Shown here in pieces: positions 18,401 to 28,221 of a DNA stretch of 64,000 nt. Location: contig NZ_JBAJNS010000001.1 in the NCBI RefSeq assembly GCF_037911585.1, positions 190,001 to 254,000 of the forward strand, given 5' to 3'. A program made the position numbers and the translations under genes. The DNA comes from Streptomyces sp. GSL17-111 (lineage in GTDB: Bacteria; Actinomycetota; Actinomycetes; Streptomycetales; Streptomycetaceae). Below the pieces are notes generated by a model. It saw only the letters and a list, made by a program, of their open reading frames with translations. It made no database searches and was not told the DNA's origin. Numbering within the stretch: position 1 is the first letter of the stretch; every line of letters begins with the position of its first letter.

Positions 18401-19924
18401 TCACGAGGCGGCCTCGCTGCGCGCGGCGGCCATGGAGGCGGCGTCCAGCAGCGCGGTGCCGACGATGAGGTCGGCCCCGCCGAACTCCTCGTCCGACAGT
18501 TCGGTGCCGTCGTCCACGGCGAACAGCAGCTGCCGCTCGCCCTGCCGGTAGGCCGTGCCGACGGGCGGGCTGGCGGCGTGCACGGCGAGCAGCGACACGA
18601 GGTACGGCAGCTCGGGGTCGCGGCGCCGGGCGTCGGCGAGGAGGCCGGAGAGCCGGCGCGGGGCGTCGGGAGGGAGCCGCAGCAGCTCGTGGGCGGCGGC
18701 GAACTGCTCCTCGCTGAAGCGGCTGTCGTCCGGTGTCGCGACGAGGTCGGGCTCGGGCATCTCGGCGCCGAGGTGTTCGCGCGGGGCGGGCGGGGTGAGG
18801 AGCAGGTCGGTGAGATCGCTCAGGCGTACGGCGGCGGGCGGGCGCAGGCCGGAGCCCGCCGCGAAGAAGGCGTCGGTGACCCGGGCGGCCCGCTCCAGGG
18901 GCTCGGGCAGCAGAGGGGCGAGGAGCTGCCCGTGGAGGTCGAGCCCGACGCGGGCGGCCGGCGGGGCGAAGGCCTGGCGGTCCTGCTCGGCTCGGAAGAG
19001 GGGGCCCGCCTCCAGCAGCCGGGACTGGAGCTGGGTGTGGCGCCGGATGCAGTCCTTGACGATGTCGACCAGCTCGGCGGCGCGGAGCTTGTGGTCGGGG
19101 TGCTTGTCCTCGCCCGTCTCGTCCCGGGCGCGGCGGATGTTGGTGAGGATCGCGTTCTCGTGCCGGTAGCGGTCGGCGACGTGGTCCAGCGCCTCGGCGA
19201 TGAGGTCGGGCACGGTGTGCAGCCAGTCGACGGCGCGCACGTTGCGCCGGGTGGCCTCCAACGTGCGGCGCAGCGTCTCGGCGTACTGGACGGTGCGGTA
19301 GCGGGCCTGCTCGGCGGCGAGCTGGGCGTCCGCGAGCCGGCCGCGGCTGACCAGCACCTCCAGCTTGACCTCGGCGGCGATCTGGGCGCTGGTGACGTCC
19401 GTGTCCAGGGCGCCGACCAGGACGTTGACCGCTTCGTCCGTGGTGCGCAGGTAGACCCGGCCGCCGGGTCCGGGGACCTCTTCGACGAGCTTGAAGTCGT
19501 AGTCCCGGCGCACGTAGCTGCCGTCGGGGGCGAACGTCCCGTAGACGGCGCGGAAGCCGCGGTCGACGCTGCCGACGTTGATGAGGTTCTCCAGCACCCA
19601 GCGGGCGACGCGTTCGTGTTCGGCCGCCGGCCGCTGCGGGGCCTGCGCGGCGACGCGGGGCATCAGCCGGGAGACGACGTCCTCGTGGTCGGCGCCGGTG
19701 TCGAAGTCCATCTGGAGGGTGACCAGGTCGATGGCGGCGAGCGCCACCTCGGCCATCGCGTAGGTGCCGTACTCCCCCGCGAGGTTGACCTTGCGGGCGT
19801 CGAGGTCGTGCAGTGGCGCGGTGCAGGCGAGGGCGCGCAGCCGACGGGCCAGGCCTTCGTCGGCAGCGGGCCCGGGGGCCGGACGGAGCGGTCCGGGGCG
19901 GGGGACGGGTACGGCGGAACTCAC
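18401..19924 (-). CDS. Kleisin (MukF/JetA)-like subunit of the SMC-like complex
   Basis: This protein of about 507 residues is helical throughout. Its N-terminal third could hold a winged helix. A central helical region runs around ETLRRTLEATRRNVRAVDWLHTVPDLIAEALDHV, and the C-terminal domain ends in SDEEFGGADLIVGTALLDA. As first gene of the kleisin-MukE-SMC order it matches MukF or JetA in Muk, Mks and Wadjet operons. The preferred GTG at 19924 has TACGCT seven bases upstream and no Shine-Dalgarno, so it may be leaderless. A GTG at 19954 would add ten residues. It lies 57 bp downstream of the oxoprolinase gene stop. Assignment rests mainly on context. Confidence 0.6.
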   Translation of the reverse strand: MSSAVPVPRPGPLRPAPGPAADEGLARRLRALACTAPLHDLDARKVNLAGEYGTYAMAEVALAAIDLVTLQMDFDTGADHEDVVSRLMPRVAAQAPQRPAAEHERVARWVLENLINVGSVDRGFRAVYGTFAPDGSYVRRDYDFKLVEEVPGPGGRVYLRTTDEAVNVLVGALDTDVTSAQIAAEVKLEVLVSRGRLADAQLAAEQARYRTVQYAETLRRTLEATRRNVRAVDWLHTVPDLIAEALDHVADRYRHENAILTNIRRARDETGEDKHPDHKLRAAELVDIVKDCIRRHTQLQSRLLEAGPLFRAEQDRQAFAPPAARVGLDLHGQLLAPLLPEPLERAARVTDAFFAAGSGLRPPAAVRLSDLTDLLLTPPAPREHLGAEMPEPDLVATPDDSRFSEEQFAAAHELLRLPPDAPRRLSGLLADARRRDPELPYLVSLLAVHAASPPVGTAYRQGERQLLFAVDDGTELSDEEFGGADLIVGTALLDAASMAAARSEAAS

Positions 19925-19931
19925 GAAGCAC

Positions 19932-19937
19932 AGCGTA
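19932..19937 (-). promoter_or_regulatory. Candidate -10 element for leaderless transcription of the kleisin-MukE-SMC operon
   Basis: TACGCT on the minus strand ends seven bases before GTG 19924. No Shine-Dalgarno is visible, and the -35 region is poor. The spacing is the same as upstream of several other genes in this window. Confidence 0.45.
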
Positions 19938-19981
19938 GGCGCTGCCGACGACACCGGACGCCGCGCGGCCCGGAGGCGCGC

Positions 19982-22900
19982 TCACCGGGCCGGTCGGCCC
20001 AACGGGCGGCCGTACCCTCCGCCGCCCGGTGTCTCGACGACGAGCACGTCGTCGGTGCCGAGGTCCACCGAGGCGACGCCGTCGAGCGGTGTCACCGTCC
20101 CGTCGGCCCGTTCCACGCTGTTGCGTCCGCAGGCGCCCGGGGCGCCGCCCGCCATGCCGTAGGGCGGCACCCGGCGGTGCCCGGTCAGCAGGGCGGCCGT
20201 CATGGGTTCGAGGAAGCGCAGCCGCCGCACGACACCGTCGCCGCCCGGCCAGCGGCCCGCGCCGCCGCTGCCGGTGCGGACGCGGAACTCCTCGACGCGC
20301 ACCGGGTAGCGCCATTCGAGGATCTCGGGGTCGGTGAGGCGGGAGTTGGTCATGTGGGTCTGGACGGCGTGGGCGCCGGGGAAGCCGTCGCCCGCTCCGG
20401 AGCCGCTGGCCACGGTCTCGTAGTACTGGACGCGGTCATTGCCGAAGGTGACGTTGTTCATCGTGCCCGAGCCTTCGGCCTGCACGCCGAGGGCGGCGTA
20501 GAGGGCGCCGGTGACGGCCTGCGAGGTCTCCACGTTGCCCGCGACCGTGGCGGCCGGGTGGGCGGGCGCGAGCATCGAGCCGGCGGGGATGCGGACGGTG
20601 AGCGGTGTCAGGCACCCGCTGTTGAGGGGGATGTCGTCGGCGACCAGGGTGCGGAACACGTACAGGACGGCGGCCATGACGACCGAGCTGGGCGCGTTGA
20701 AGTTGTCGTCGCGCTGGGGCGAGGTGCCGGTGAAGTCCAGTTCGGCGCTGCGGTGTTCGCGATCCACGCGCAGGGAGACGGCGATCACGGCGCCGCTGTC
20801 CGTCTCGTACCGGCAGGAGCCGTCCCGCAGCCCGGCGATGATGCGCCGCACCGACTCCTCGGCGTTGTCCTGCACGTGCCCCATGTAGGCCCGTACCACG
20901 TCGAGGCCGAAGTGCTCGATCATCCCCCGGATCTCGCTGATGCCCTTCTCGTTGGCGGCGATCTGCGCGCGCAGGTCGGCGAGGTTGGCGTCCGGGTTGC
21001 GGGAGGGGTGGGGGCCCGCGCCGAGCAGGGCACGCGTCCCGGCCTCGCGCAGCACTCCGTCACGGACGAGGAGCCAGTTGTCGAACAGCACGCCCTCGTC
21101 GTGGACGGTGCGGCTGAAGGCGGGCATGGAGCCGGGGGTGAGGCCGCCGATCTCGGCGTGGTGCCCGCGCGAGGCGACCAGGAACAGCAGCTCGGGCGTG
21201 CGGGCCTCGCCGACCGCCCCCGGCTCGGCGAAGACGGGGGTGACGACGGTGACGTCGGGCAGGTGCGTACCGCCGTGGTAGGGGTCGTTGATCGCGTACA
21301 CGTCGCCGGGCCGCATGGTGCCGGTGTTGCGGCGCAGCACCTCCTTGATGGACTCACCCATCGACCCGAGGTGAACGGGGATGTGCGGGGCGTTGGCGAT
21401 GAGGTTCCCGTCGGCGTCGAAGAGCGCGCAGGAGAAGTCCAGCCGTTCCTTGATGTTGACGGAGTGGGCGGTGTTCTCCAGGCGCAGCCCCATCTGCTCG
21501 GCCACGGCCATGAACTGGTTGTTGAAGACCTCCAGCTTCACCGGGTCGACCTCGGTGCCGACGGCGGTGGTGCGGGGCCGGGGCGTGGCCCGGGTGACGA
21601 CCAGGTGCCCCCACTCCCCCGCACCCGCCTGCCAGCCCTCGTCGACGACGGTGGTGGCGTCGGGTTCGGCGATGATCGCCGGGCCCCGGACGGTCTCGCC
21701 CGGACGCAGGTCCGCGCGCCGGTACAGGGGGACGTCGCGCCGGCCCTCGGGCCCGTGGGCACGGACCCGCGCGGCCGGGGGCGGCACGCCGGGACGGGCG
21801 GCGCGCTCATCGCGGTGCGGCGTGTACGCACCGGCCCGGGCGGTGGCCAGGGCGACGGCCGTGGCGGCGACCAGGGGCTTGTCCATGGTGAACCCGTACC
21901 GGGCACGGTGGGCGGCCTCGAACGCGCCGCGCATCGAGGCGAGGTCGTCGAGCTCGACGGGCAGGGCGGCGTCGGTGCCGGCGTAGCGCAGGTGCACCCG
22001 GGCGCGGGTGCTGACGTCCGGCGCCGCGAAGCCGTCCGCCCGCAGCTCGGCGGCCGTCTGCTCGGCCAGTTCCGCGCAGACCTCCCGTACGGCGGGCAGC
22101 GTGGCGTCGCCGAGTTCGGCCTCCACCGATCGCTCCCGCATCGCCGTGGCGTCGGCGACCCCGATGCCGTAGGCGGACAGCACGCCGGCGAGCGGGGGCA
22201 CGAGAACGGTGTCGATTCCCAGGGCGTCGGCCACGGCGCAGGCGTGCTGTCCGCCCGCGCCACCGAACGCGGCCAGGGCGTAGCGCGTGACGTCGTGGCC
22301 GCGCTGGACGGAGATCCTCTTGACGGCGTTCGCCATGTTGAGCACGGCGATCTCCAGGAAGCCGGCGGCCACCTCCTCCGGGGTGCGACGGTCCCCGGTG
22401 GCGGCGGTGATCTCCTCGGCGAGGGCGGTGAAGCGGCGCCGGACCTCCTCGGCGTCGAGCGGCTCGTCCCCCCGGGGGCCGAAGACGTGCGGGAAGTGGT
22501 CGGGCTGGATCCGTCCGAGCATGACGTTGGCGTCGGTGACGGTCAGGGGGCCGCCCCGGCGGTAGGCGGCCGGTCCCGGCACGGCTCCGGCGGAGTCGGG
22601 GCCGACGCGGTAGCGGGCGCCGTCGAAGTGCAGGACGGACCCACCGCCCGCCGCGACGGTGTGGATGTCCATCATGGGCGCGCGCATCCGCGCCCCGGCC
22701 ACCTCGGCGTCGAAGGTGCGCTCCAGATCCCCGGCGTAGTGCGAGACGTCGGTGGACGTGCCGCCCATGTCGAAGCCGATGGCCCGGTGGTGGCCGGCCT
22801 CGGCGCAGCTCCGGGCCATGCCGACGACCCCGCCGGCCGGACCCGAGAGAACGGCGTCCCTGCCGCGGAAGTGAGCCGCCTCCCGCAGGCCCCCGCCGGA

Positions 22901-23617
22901 CTGCATGAACATCAGGTCGACGCCGCTGAGCTCGGCCGCCACCTGCTCGACGTAGCGGCGCAGCACCGGCGAGAGGTAGGCGTCGACGACGGTCGTGTCG
23001 CCGCGCGGCACGAGCTTGATGAGCGGGCTGACCTCGTGGGAGCAGCTGACCTGGGTGAAGCCGGCCTCGGCCGCGAGGCGGGCGACCTCCCGCTCGTGGC
23101 CGGGGTGGCGGTAGCCGTGCAGCAGCACGACGGCGGCCGAGCGGAATCCGTCCGCCCGTACCTCGCGCAGGAGCCGCACGGTGGCGGCGGTGTCCAGCGC
23201 GGTGACCGGTTCACCGTGGGCGCCGACGCGTTCGGGGATCTCGACGACGCGGTCGTAGAGCGCTTCCGGCAGCACGATGTGCCGGTCGAAGAGGCGCGGG
23301 CGGTTCTGGTAGGCGATGCGCAGCGCGTCGCGGAATCCGGCGGTGGTGAGCAGGACGGTCGGCTCACCGGTGCGCTCCAGGAGGGCGTTCGTCGCGACGG
23401 TGGTGCCCATCTTGACGGCGGCGACGCGGTCGGCGGGCACCGGCTCGTCCGGGCCGAGTCCCAGCATGCGGCGGATACCGGCCACGGCGGCGTCCCGGTA
23501 GCGGCCCGGGTCGTGGGACAGCAGCTTCGCCGTGATCAGCCGCCCGTCGGGCCGTCGGCCGACGACGTCGGTGAAGGTGCCGCCCCGGTCGATCCAGAAC
23601 TCCCAGCGTCCGCTCAT
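19982..23617 (-). CDS. Fused 5-oxoprolinase (HyuA-HyuB type hydantoinase)
   Basis: This 1211-residue ATP-dependent amidohydrolase opens 5-oxoproline to glutamate, or a related cyclic imide. The HyuA half (1 to about 685) starts [19 protein letters not shown] and contains [14 protein letters not shown] and the ATPase motif [12 protein letters not shown]. The HyuB half begins at [20 protein letters not shown] and includes [29 protein letters not shown] and [18 protein letters not shown]. Length and order equal eukaryotic-type full OPLAH. It lies 40 bp after the GT4 gene on the same strand. Substrate choice between oxoproline and hydantoin cannot be read from sequence alone. Confidence 0.92.
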   Translation of the reverse strand: MSGRWEFWIDRGGTFTDVVGRRPDGRLITAKLLSHDPGRYRDAAVAGIRRMLGLGPDEPVPADRVAAVKMGTTVATNALLERTGEPTVLLTTAGFRDALRIAYQNRPRLFDRHIVLPEALYDRVVEIPERVGAHGEPVTALDTAATVRLLREVRADGFRSAAVVLLHGYRHPGHEREVARLAAEAGFTQVSCSHEVSPLIKLVPRGDTTVVDAYLSPVLRRYVEQVAAELSGVDLMFMQSGGGLREAAHFRGRDAVLSGPAGGVVGMARSCAEAGHHRAIGFDMGGTSTDVSHYAGDLERTFDAEVAGARMRAPMMDIHTVAAGGGSVLHFDGARYRVGPDSAGAVPGPAAYRRGGPLTVTDANVMLGRIQPDHFPHVFGPRGDEPLDAEEVRRRFTALAEEITAATGDRRTPEEVAAGFLEIAVLNMANAVKRISVQRGHDVTRYALAAFGGAGGQHACAVADALGIDTVLVPPLAGVLSAYGIGVADATAMRERSVEAELGDATLPAVREVCAELAEQTAAELRADGFAAPDVSTRARVHLRYAGTDAALPVELDDLASMRGAFEAAHRARYGFTMDKPLVAATAVALATARAGAYTPHRDERAARPGVPPPAARVRAHGPEGRRDVPLYRRADLRPGETVRGPAIIAEPDATTVVDEGWQAGAGEWGHLVVTRATPRPRTTAVGTEVDPVKLEVFNNQFMAVAEQMGLRLENTAHSVNIKERLDFSCALFDADGNLIANAPHIPVHLGSMGESIKEVLRRNTGTMRPGDVYAINDPYHGGTHLPDVTVVTPVFAEPGAVGEARTPELLFLVASRGHHAEIGGLTPGSMPAFSRTVHDEGVLFDNWLLVRDGVLREAGTRALLGAGPHPSRNPDANLADLRAQIAANEKGISEIRGMIEHFGLDVVRAYMGHVQDNAEESVRRIIAGLRDGSCRYETDSGAVIAVSLRVDREHRSAELDFTGTSPQRDDNFNAPSSVVMAAVLYVFRTLVADDIPLNSGCLTPLTVRIPAGSMLAPAHPAATVAGNVETSQAVTGALYAALGVQAEGSGTMNNVTFGNDRVQYYETVASGSGAGDGFPGAHAVQTHMTNSRLTDPEILEWRYPVRVEEFRVRTGSGGAGRWPGGDGVVRRLRFLEPMTAALLTGHRRVPPYGMAGGAPGACGRNSVERADGTVTPLDGVASVDLGTDDVLVVETPGGGGYGRPLGRPAR

Positions 23618-23657
23618 CGCTCCATCGTGTCAGGTACGGGCGCGGCCGCGCCGCCGG

Positions 23658-24785
23658 TCAGACGGGAAGCCCGGCGCGGGCGTCGCGGACCTGCTCGTAG
23701 TGGATCAGGAGCCGGTCGCCGACCGCTTCCCAGGTGCGTGCGGCGACGCCCGCCCGCCCCGCCTCGGCCAGCCGGGCGCGCAGCGCCGGGTCGTCGCGCA
23801 GGGTGCGGACGGCCTCCCGCACGGCCACGGCGTCGCCCGGGGGCACCAGGAGCCCGGTGCGGCCGTGGTCGATCAGGTCCAGCGGGCCGCCGGACGCCGG
23901 TGCCACGACGGGCACGCCGCTGGCCTGCGCCTCCTGCACGGTCTGGCAGAACGTCTCGAACGGGCCGGTGTGCGCGAAGACGTCCAGGCCGGCGTAGATG
24001 CGGGCGAGTTCCGCCCCCGTGCGGCGGCCGAGGAAGACGGCCCCCGGCAGGGCCGCGCGCAGGGCGGGTCCGCTCGGCCCGTCGCCGACCACGACGACCC
24101 GTACGCCGGGCAGCTCGCAGACCTGGGCGAGCAGGGCGACCTGCTTCTCCGGCGCGAGCCTGCCGACGTAGCCGACGAGCAGTTCGCCGCCGGGCGCCAG
24201 GGCGCGGCGCAGCCGTACGTCACGGTGACGGGGGTCGAACCGGCTGGTGTCCACGCCGCGCGGCCACAGGTGCACCCGGGGCACGCCGTGCGCGCCCAAC
24301 TCGGCGGCGGAGGCCGTGGAGGGCGCCAGGGTGCGGTCGGCCGCGGCGTGGACGGCCCGGATGCGCCGCCAGGCCGCCGCCTCCCCCGCACCGAGGTAGG
24401 TGCGGGCGTACCCGGCGAGGTCGGTCTGGTAGACGGCGACGGTGGGCAGGCCGAGCCGTGCGGCGGCCGCCATGCCCCGGACGCCGAGCACGAACGGTCC
24501 GGCCAGGTGGACGAGGTCGGCGCGGTGGCCGGCGAGGGCGGCGGCGAGGCGGCGGCTGGGCACCGCGACACGCACCTGCGGATAGCCCGGCAGCGGCAGG
24601 GAGGGGACGTGCACGACGGGGGCGGGGCCGTCGGCGCGGGGGCGACGGGCGCCCGGCGGCGGGGCCGGCGCGACGACCAGCGGGGCGTGGCCGCGCCGCT
24701 GCAGGTGCCGGGCGGTCTGCCAGGCGCTGTGGGCGACGCCGTTGACGTCGGGCGGGTAGGACTCGGTGACGATGGCGACTCTCAT
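23658..24785 (-). CDS. GT4 glycosyltransferase (MgtA/PimB-like mannosyltransferase)
   Basis: This 375-residue GT-B enzyme starts MRVAIVTESYPPDVNGVAHS, the hallmark of GDP-mannose-dependent alpha-mannosyltransferases acting on lipid acceptors. The acceptor-side GPFVLGVRG and YQTDLAGYARTY follow. The donor-side GYVGRLAPEKQV and a late EAQASGVPVVAPASGGP, with the E..G..P pattern of the EX7E region (FETFCQTVQE), are present. ATG 24785 is the natural start; the ribosome site is weak. It sits between the HEAT-repeat gene and the oxoprolinase on the same strand. Acceptor unknown; glycolipid or phosphatidylinositol mannosylation is the best guess. Confidence 0.85.
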   Translation of the reverse strand: MRVAIVTESYPPDVNGVAHSAWQTARHLQRRGHAPLVVAPAPPPGARRPRADGPAPVVHVPSLPLPGYPQVRVAVPSRRLAAALAGHRADLVHLAGPFVLGVRGMAAAARLGLPTVAVYQTDLAGYARTYLGAGEAAAWRRIRAVHAAADRTLAPSTASAAELGAHGVPRVHLWPRGVDTSRFDPRHRDVRLRRALAPGGELLVGYVGRLAPEKQVALLAQVCELPGVRVVVVGDGPSGPALRAALPGAVFLGRRTGAELARIYAGLDVFAHTGPFETFCQTVQEAQASGVPVVAPASGGPLDLIDHGRTGLLVPPGDAVAVREAVRTLRDDPALRARLAEAGRAGVAARTWEAVGDRLLIHYEQVRDARAGLPV

Positions 24786-24897
24786 AGGGGGTTTCTCGCC
24801 GCCCCGTGCGTGCCCGGGGCGGCGACGGCGTGTCCGGCAGCGGAACGCCCCGTGAGCGCTTGCCCCCGGGCCCGACGCGGAGCGCCCGCGTCCCGGT

Positions 24898-26406
24898 TCA
24901 GCCGCCGCTCTGCGCCCCCGGTTCGAGCCGGCCGCGCACGGCGCTCTGGACGCCGGCCTCCTCGGCCGGGTCGGCGGCCAGTCGGCGCAGCCGTTCCACG
25001 ACCCGGTCGTCGCCCGTGGTGGCGGCCCGCGCGGCGACCTCGCGGGTGGACTCCTCGCAGTCCCACAGGCATTCGACGGCGAAGGAGGCCGCGAAGGCCG
25101 GGTCGGTGGCGGCAAGGGCCCGTGCCGTGCGTCCGCGCAGCTGGGAGGAGGTCGTCTCCCGGTAGAGGTGCCGCAGGACGGGCGCGGCACAGCGGACCCT
25201 CAGTCGCCCGACGCCGTCCACCAGGGGCCACAAGGCGTCGCTGTCGCAGCCCGCCGCCCGCACGGTGCGCCGGAGGGCCGCCAGGACGGCGTCGGCGTCC
25301 CCGGCGTCGCCACGGCAGGCGAGCATCGCGGCGGCCTCGACCCCGAGGACGTCGTCGCGGCCCGCCCAGCGCCGGGCGCGCACGACGGCGCCGGCGCCGC
25401 GCATCCGGGCGAACGCGGCGGCGGCGGCCCGGGCGACCTGCGGGGAGCCGTCGGCCACGGCCAGCTCGACGAGGTCGAGGGCCTCGGGGTCGCCGCCCTC
25501 CGCGAGGTGGCGCAGGGCGGCCTGGCGGGCCGTGTCGGCGCCGCCGCGCCCGGCGGCGAGCAGTGCGGGCCGGTCCTCCGGCCCCGCGACGGCCGCCAGG
25601 CAGCGAGCGGCGGCGGCCGCCCGCTGCTGCCGGGCGAGATCGGGGTCGAAGGGCTCGGCGTCCGCGGACTCGTCGCCGGGCGGCGTCGGCGGCTCCTCCG
25701 CCCAGGCGAGGACTTCGCGGACGCTCCAGCCGGGGCGGGGGCCGGCCGAGCGCAGCTGGCGGGACCAGCGGTCGAAGGAGTGCTGCTCGCGGGCCCTGGA
25801 CAGGCGCTCGCGCTGCTCGGGGCGGGTGGGGTCCTCCTCCCACAGTCGCCACGGGCGCGGCTCGAACGCCCCGCGCAGGGCGGCGGCCAGCTCGGCGTCG
25901 CCGTCGGCGGTGCGCGGGAAGCGGCTGAGGACGGCGGGGCCCAGCCGACGCAGCGCGGTGTCGTCGTCGCGGACGGCGAGCTCGTCCAGGGCCCACGGCC
26001 AGTTGGCGCCCCGGGCGGTGTACTCGCGCAGCAGCCGCAGGGCCCCGACGTTGCCGTAGGAGGCGAGGTGCCCGAGCACGGAGAGGGCGAGCCCGGTGCG
26101 CTCCTCCCGGGTGTCCAGCTGATCCTGCGGCGAGAAGAGGTGGGCGGCGACGGCGTCCAGCCCGGCGTCGAGGTCGCGGTGGAGGCGGGCGTAGTACAGG
26201 GAGCGGTGCTCGACCTGCCAGTCACGGCGCGGGTCGTTGGCCAGACAGTGGTGCAGGGCGGCGAGGGCCTCGGCACGGGGCGCCGCCAGCGCGTGCAGCG
26301 TGCCGTCACCACGGCCCCGCTGCAGCAGGCCGAGCAGCGTACCGCTGGGCGCTATGTCTGGATCGACGTATTGGCCGAGATTTTCCGCGTACATAGAGGT
26401 CAGCAT
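24898..26406 (-). CDS. HEAT-repeat-like protein
   Basis: This 502-residue helical protein has repeated Ala/Arg-rich helix pairs from about residue 230 onward, for example ARQAALRHLAEGGDPEALDLVELA, SPQVARAAAAAFARMRG and LRGRTARALAATDPAFA. The pattern is of HEAT/ARM repeats, which usually form protein-binding solenoids. A short N-terminal region (MLTSMYAENLGQYVDPDIAPSGT) looks conserved and non-repetitive. ATG 26406 or ATG 26394 could be the start; neither has a good ribosome site. It is divergent from the PAS phosphatase gene. No partner can be named. Confidence 0.75.
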   Translation of the reverse strand: MLTSMYAENLGQYVDPDIAPSGTLLGLLQRGRGDGTLHALAAPRAEALAALHHCLANDPRRDWQVEHRSLYYARLHRDLDAGLDAVAAHLFSPQDQLDTREERTGLALSVLGHLASYGNVGALRLLREYTARGANWPWALDELAVRDDDTALRRLGPAVLSRFPRTADGDAELAAALRGAFEPRPWRLWEEDPTRPEQRERLSRAREQHSFDRWSRQLRSAGPRPGWSVREVLAWAEEPPTPPGDESADAEPFDPDLARQQRAAAAARCLAAVAGPEDRPALLAAGRGGADTARQAALRHLAEGGDPEALDLVELAVADGSPQVARAAAAAFARMRGAGAVVRARRWAGRDDVLGVEAAAMLACRGDAGDADAVLAALRRTVRAAGCDSDALWPLVDGVGRLRVRCAAPVLRHLYRETTSSQLRGRTARALAATDPAFAASFAVECLWDCEESTREVAARAATTGDDRVVERLRRLAADPAEEAGVQSAVRGRLEPGAQSGG

Positions 26407-26553
26407 CCGGTGCGGGGTGAGTGGCTGGCAACGGGATTTCCGTCGGGGGTCTTCTTGCCGGTGAGGCGGCTGCCCAATCCCGTGTACCGGGGCGGGCGCC
26501 GAGGCCGCAGCCTACTGGAGGAGTGGATTCCGCCGGGCCGGGGTGGGGCGCCC

Positions 26554-26600
26554 GTCAACCGTTGACACATGCCGAAGGCAACACCGTATCGGGTGTTGCC
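26554..26600 (+). promoter_or_regulatory. Promoter with two palindromes upstream of the PAS-SpoIIE phosphatase
   Basis: A perfect TTGACA (-35) lies at 26562-26567 inside the 13-bp palindrome GTCAAC-C-GTTGAC (26554-26566). A second perfect inverted repeat, GGCAACACC-N6-GGTGTTGCC (26577-26600), covers where the -10 should be. CGTATC at 26585-26590 is the hexamer at 17-bp spacing. The arrangement suggests operators overlapping both promoter elements; the binding protein is unknown. Confidence 0.5.
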
Positions 26601-26691
26601 AAACGGCTTACGGCATGTCGCGGTCTGTGCAAGAGTCGTTACCGGACTCTTCCCCGGCGCACGCCGCTCACTGCTCGTATCGGAGTACGCG

Positions 26692-28206
26692 ATGCCCTCA
26701 CACTCCTCGGCGGACAGCCCGTCCGCGCCGGTGCCCGGCCCCGGCACCCTGGACACGCTGATCTCGCGCACACACAGCCTGCGCGGCGAGGTCGACGCCG
26801 TCCGCCAGGGGGCCGAGCAGGAGGAGGGAGGTCACAGCACCGATCCGGAACGCCGCTGGCAGCGCGCCCTGTGCGACCTCGCCGTGCTGCACCTGGACGA
26901 CCTGGGCCGCCGGCTCGACCAGCTGCGCGACGGACTGTCCACCGCGCCGACCGGACCCGCCGGGACGGACGCACCGGCCGGGTGCCCCCCGCGGGCCGCC
27001 TCGGCGGAGCGGGTGGGCAACGCCGAGTGGAACTTCCTGACCGACGAGGTGGAGTGGTCCCCGGAGCTCTACACGATCTTCGGGCGCACGCCCGAGACCG
27101 GACCCCTCTCGCTCGACGAACTGCCGACCTGGCTCCTCCCCGACGACCAGGCGTGGTTGATGGGCGCCGTCACCGACTGCCTCGTCGACGCCCGGCCCAT
27201 CGACGGCGAGTTCCGCATCCTGCGGGACGACGGCACGCTGCGCACCCTTCACATGCGCGGCGAACCCGTCCTCGACGGCGAGGGCCGCGCCGCCTCGGTC
27301 TGGGCCGTCGTCCGGGACGTCAGCACACTGCGCCGGGGGGAACGCACCGCGCGCGAGTCCCGCGACCTGGCGCGGCAGCAGCGTCAACTGGCCCGCACCG
27401 AGCGCCGGCTGGCCGTCGAGCTCCAGGAGGCCGTGCTGCCCCCGTGGCGGGAGGAGCTGCGGCTGCCGGGACCGCACGGCTCCACCGGCGGCGGCCTCGA
27501 CCTCGCCGCGCGCTACCTGCCGTCCGCCTCGGACGGCCTCATCGGCGGCAGCTGGTACGACGCCATGGCCCTCGGTGACGGCTCGACCCTGCTGACCGTC
27601 GGGGACCTCACCGGGCACGGCGTCGAAGCGACCTCCGGCATGGCGATACTGCTCGGCGCCGTGCGGGGACTGGCGCTGGCCGGGGTGCGCCCGGGCCCGC
27701 TGATGGGACACCTCAACCAGTTGCTCGACGGGGCGGCCCAGCCCGCGCTCGGGAGCGCGGTCTGCTGCCGCTACGAACCGGGCACGGCCACGCTGACCTG
27801 GGCACAGGCCGGAAACCCGGCGCCCGTCCTCTACCGCGCCGGGCACGGGCGTCGGCTCGATCCGCCCGAGGGCGTGCTGCTCGGTGCGACCAGCGGCGCG
27901 GTCTACGCCGAGCACAGCGAACGGCTCGCTCCGGGCGACCTGCTGGTGCTGCACACGGACGCCCTCGCCCCGCACGTCCCCGCATCCGCCCCGGACGCCC
28001 CGGACGGAACGGGTGCCACGGACGGAACGGGTGCCACGGCCCGCCTCCTCGGTCTGGGCGGCCGACTCACCGCAGCGCGCTCCGCGCGCGAGGGCCTGCG
28101 GCTGGTCGTCGAGGAGTTCGGCGCAGCAGCACGCGAGGACGACGCCTGTGCCCTGATCGCACGCGTTCCCGGCCCGCCGCCGGGCGCGCCCGCGCCCGGT
28201 ACGTGA
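26692..28206 (+). CDS. PAS-domain PP2C/SpoIIE-type serine phosphatase
   Basis: This cytosolic protein of about 504 residues has a helical N-terminal region (to about 105), a PAS domain (NAEWNFLTDEVEWSPELYTIFGRTPE..DGEFRILRDDGTLRTLHMRGEPVLD, in two blocks) and a SpoIIE domain. The SpoIIE domain has metal ligands at SWYDAMALGDGSTLLTVGD, GHGVEA and the terminal REDDACALIAR. Such proteins dephosphorylate anti-anti-sigma factors. ATG 26692 has GGAG 8 bp upstream; an ATG at 26569 would lie inside the operator region. An 18-bp tandem duplication near the 3' end adds DGTGAT twice. A candidate RsbW-like kinase is encoded at 54939, not adjacent. Confidence 0.88.
   Translation: MPSHSSADSPSAPVPGPGTLDTLISRTHSLRGEVDAVRQGAEQEEGGHSTDPERRWQRALCDLAVLHLDDLGRRLDQLRDGLSTAPTGPAGTDAPAGCPPRAASAERVGNAEWNFLTDEVEWSPELYTIFGRTPETGPLSLDELPTWLLPDDQAWLMGAVTDCLVDARPIDGEFRILRDDGTLRTLHMRGEPVLDGEGRAASVWAVVRDVSTLRRGERTARESRDLARQQRQLARTERRLAVELQEAVLPPWREELRLPGPHGSTGGGLDLAARYLPSASDGLIGGSWYDAMALGDGSTLLTVGDLTGHGVEATSGMAILLGAVRGLALAGVRPGPLMGHLNQLLDGAAQPALGSAVCCRYEPGTATLTWAQAGNPAPVLYRAGHGRRLDPPEGVLLGATSGAVYAEHSERLAPGDLLVLHTDALAPHVPASAPDAPDGTGATDGTGATARLLGLGGRLTAARSAREGLRLVVEEFGAAAREDDACALIARVPGPPPGAPAPGT
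28003..28038 (+). repeat. 18-bp direct tandem repeat inside the phosphatase gene
   Basis: GACGGAACGGGTGCCACG occurs at 28003-28020 and again at 28021-28038, encoding two copies of DGTGAT in a loop of the phosphatase domain. It keeps the frame and looks like a recent slippage or duplication. Confidence 0.8.
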
Positions 28207-28221
28207 CGTCCCCGCCGCAGG

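Noticed and set aside
12702..19924. Calling the trio a Wadjet defence system
   Set aside because: No JetD-type toprim nuclease or DUF3322/DUF2220 protein is encoded nearby, and the ATPase does not show the usual JetC P-loop; only a Muk/Mks-like label is justified.
18392..24745. A plus-strand open frame of over 2100 codons opposite the condensin-like and oxoprolinase genes
   Set aside because: It mirrors three well-supported minus-strand genes, is full of Gly/Ala/Val low-complexity typical of antisense frames in high-G+C DNA, and shows no motif.
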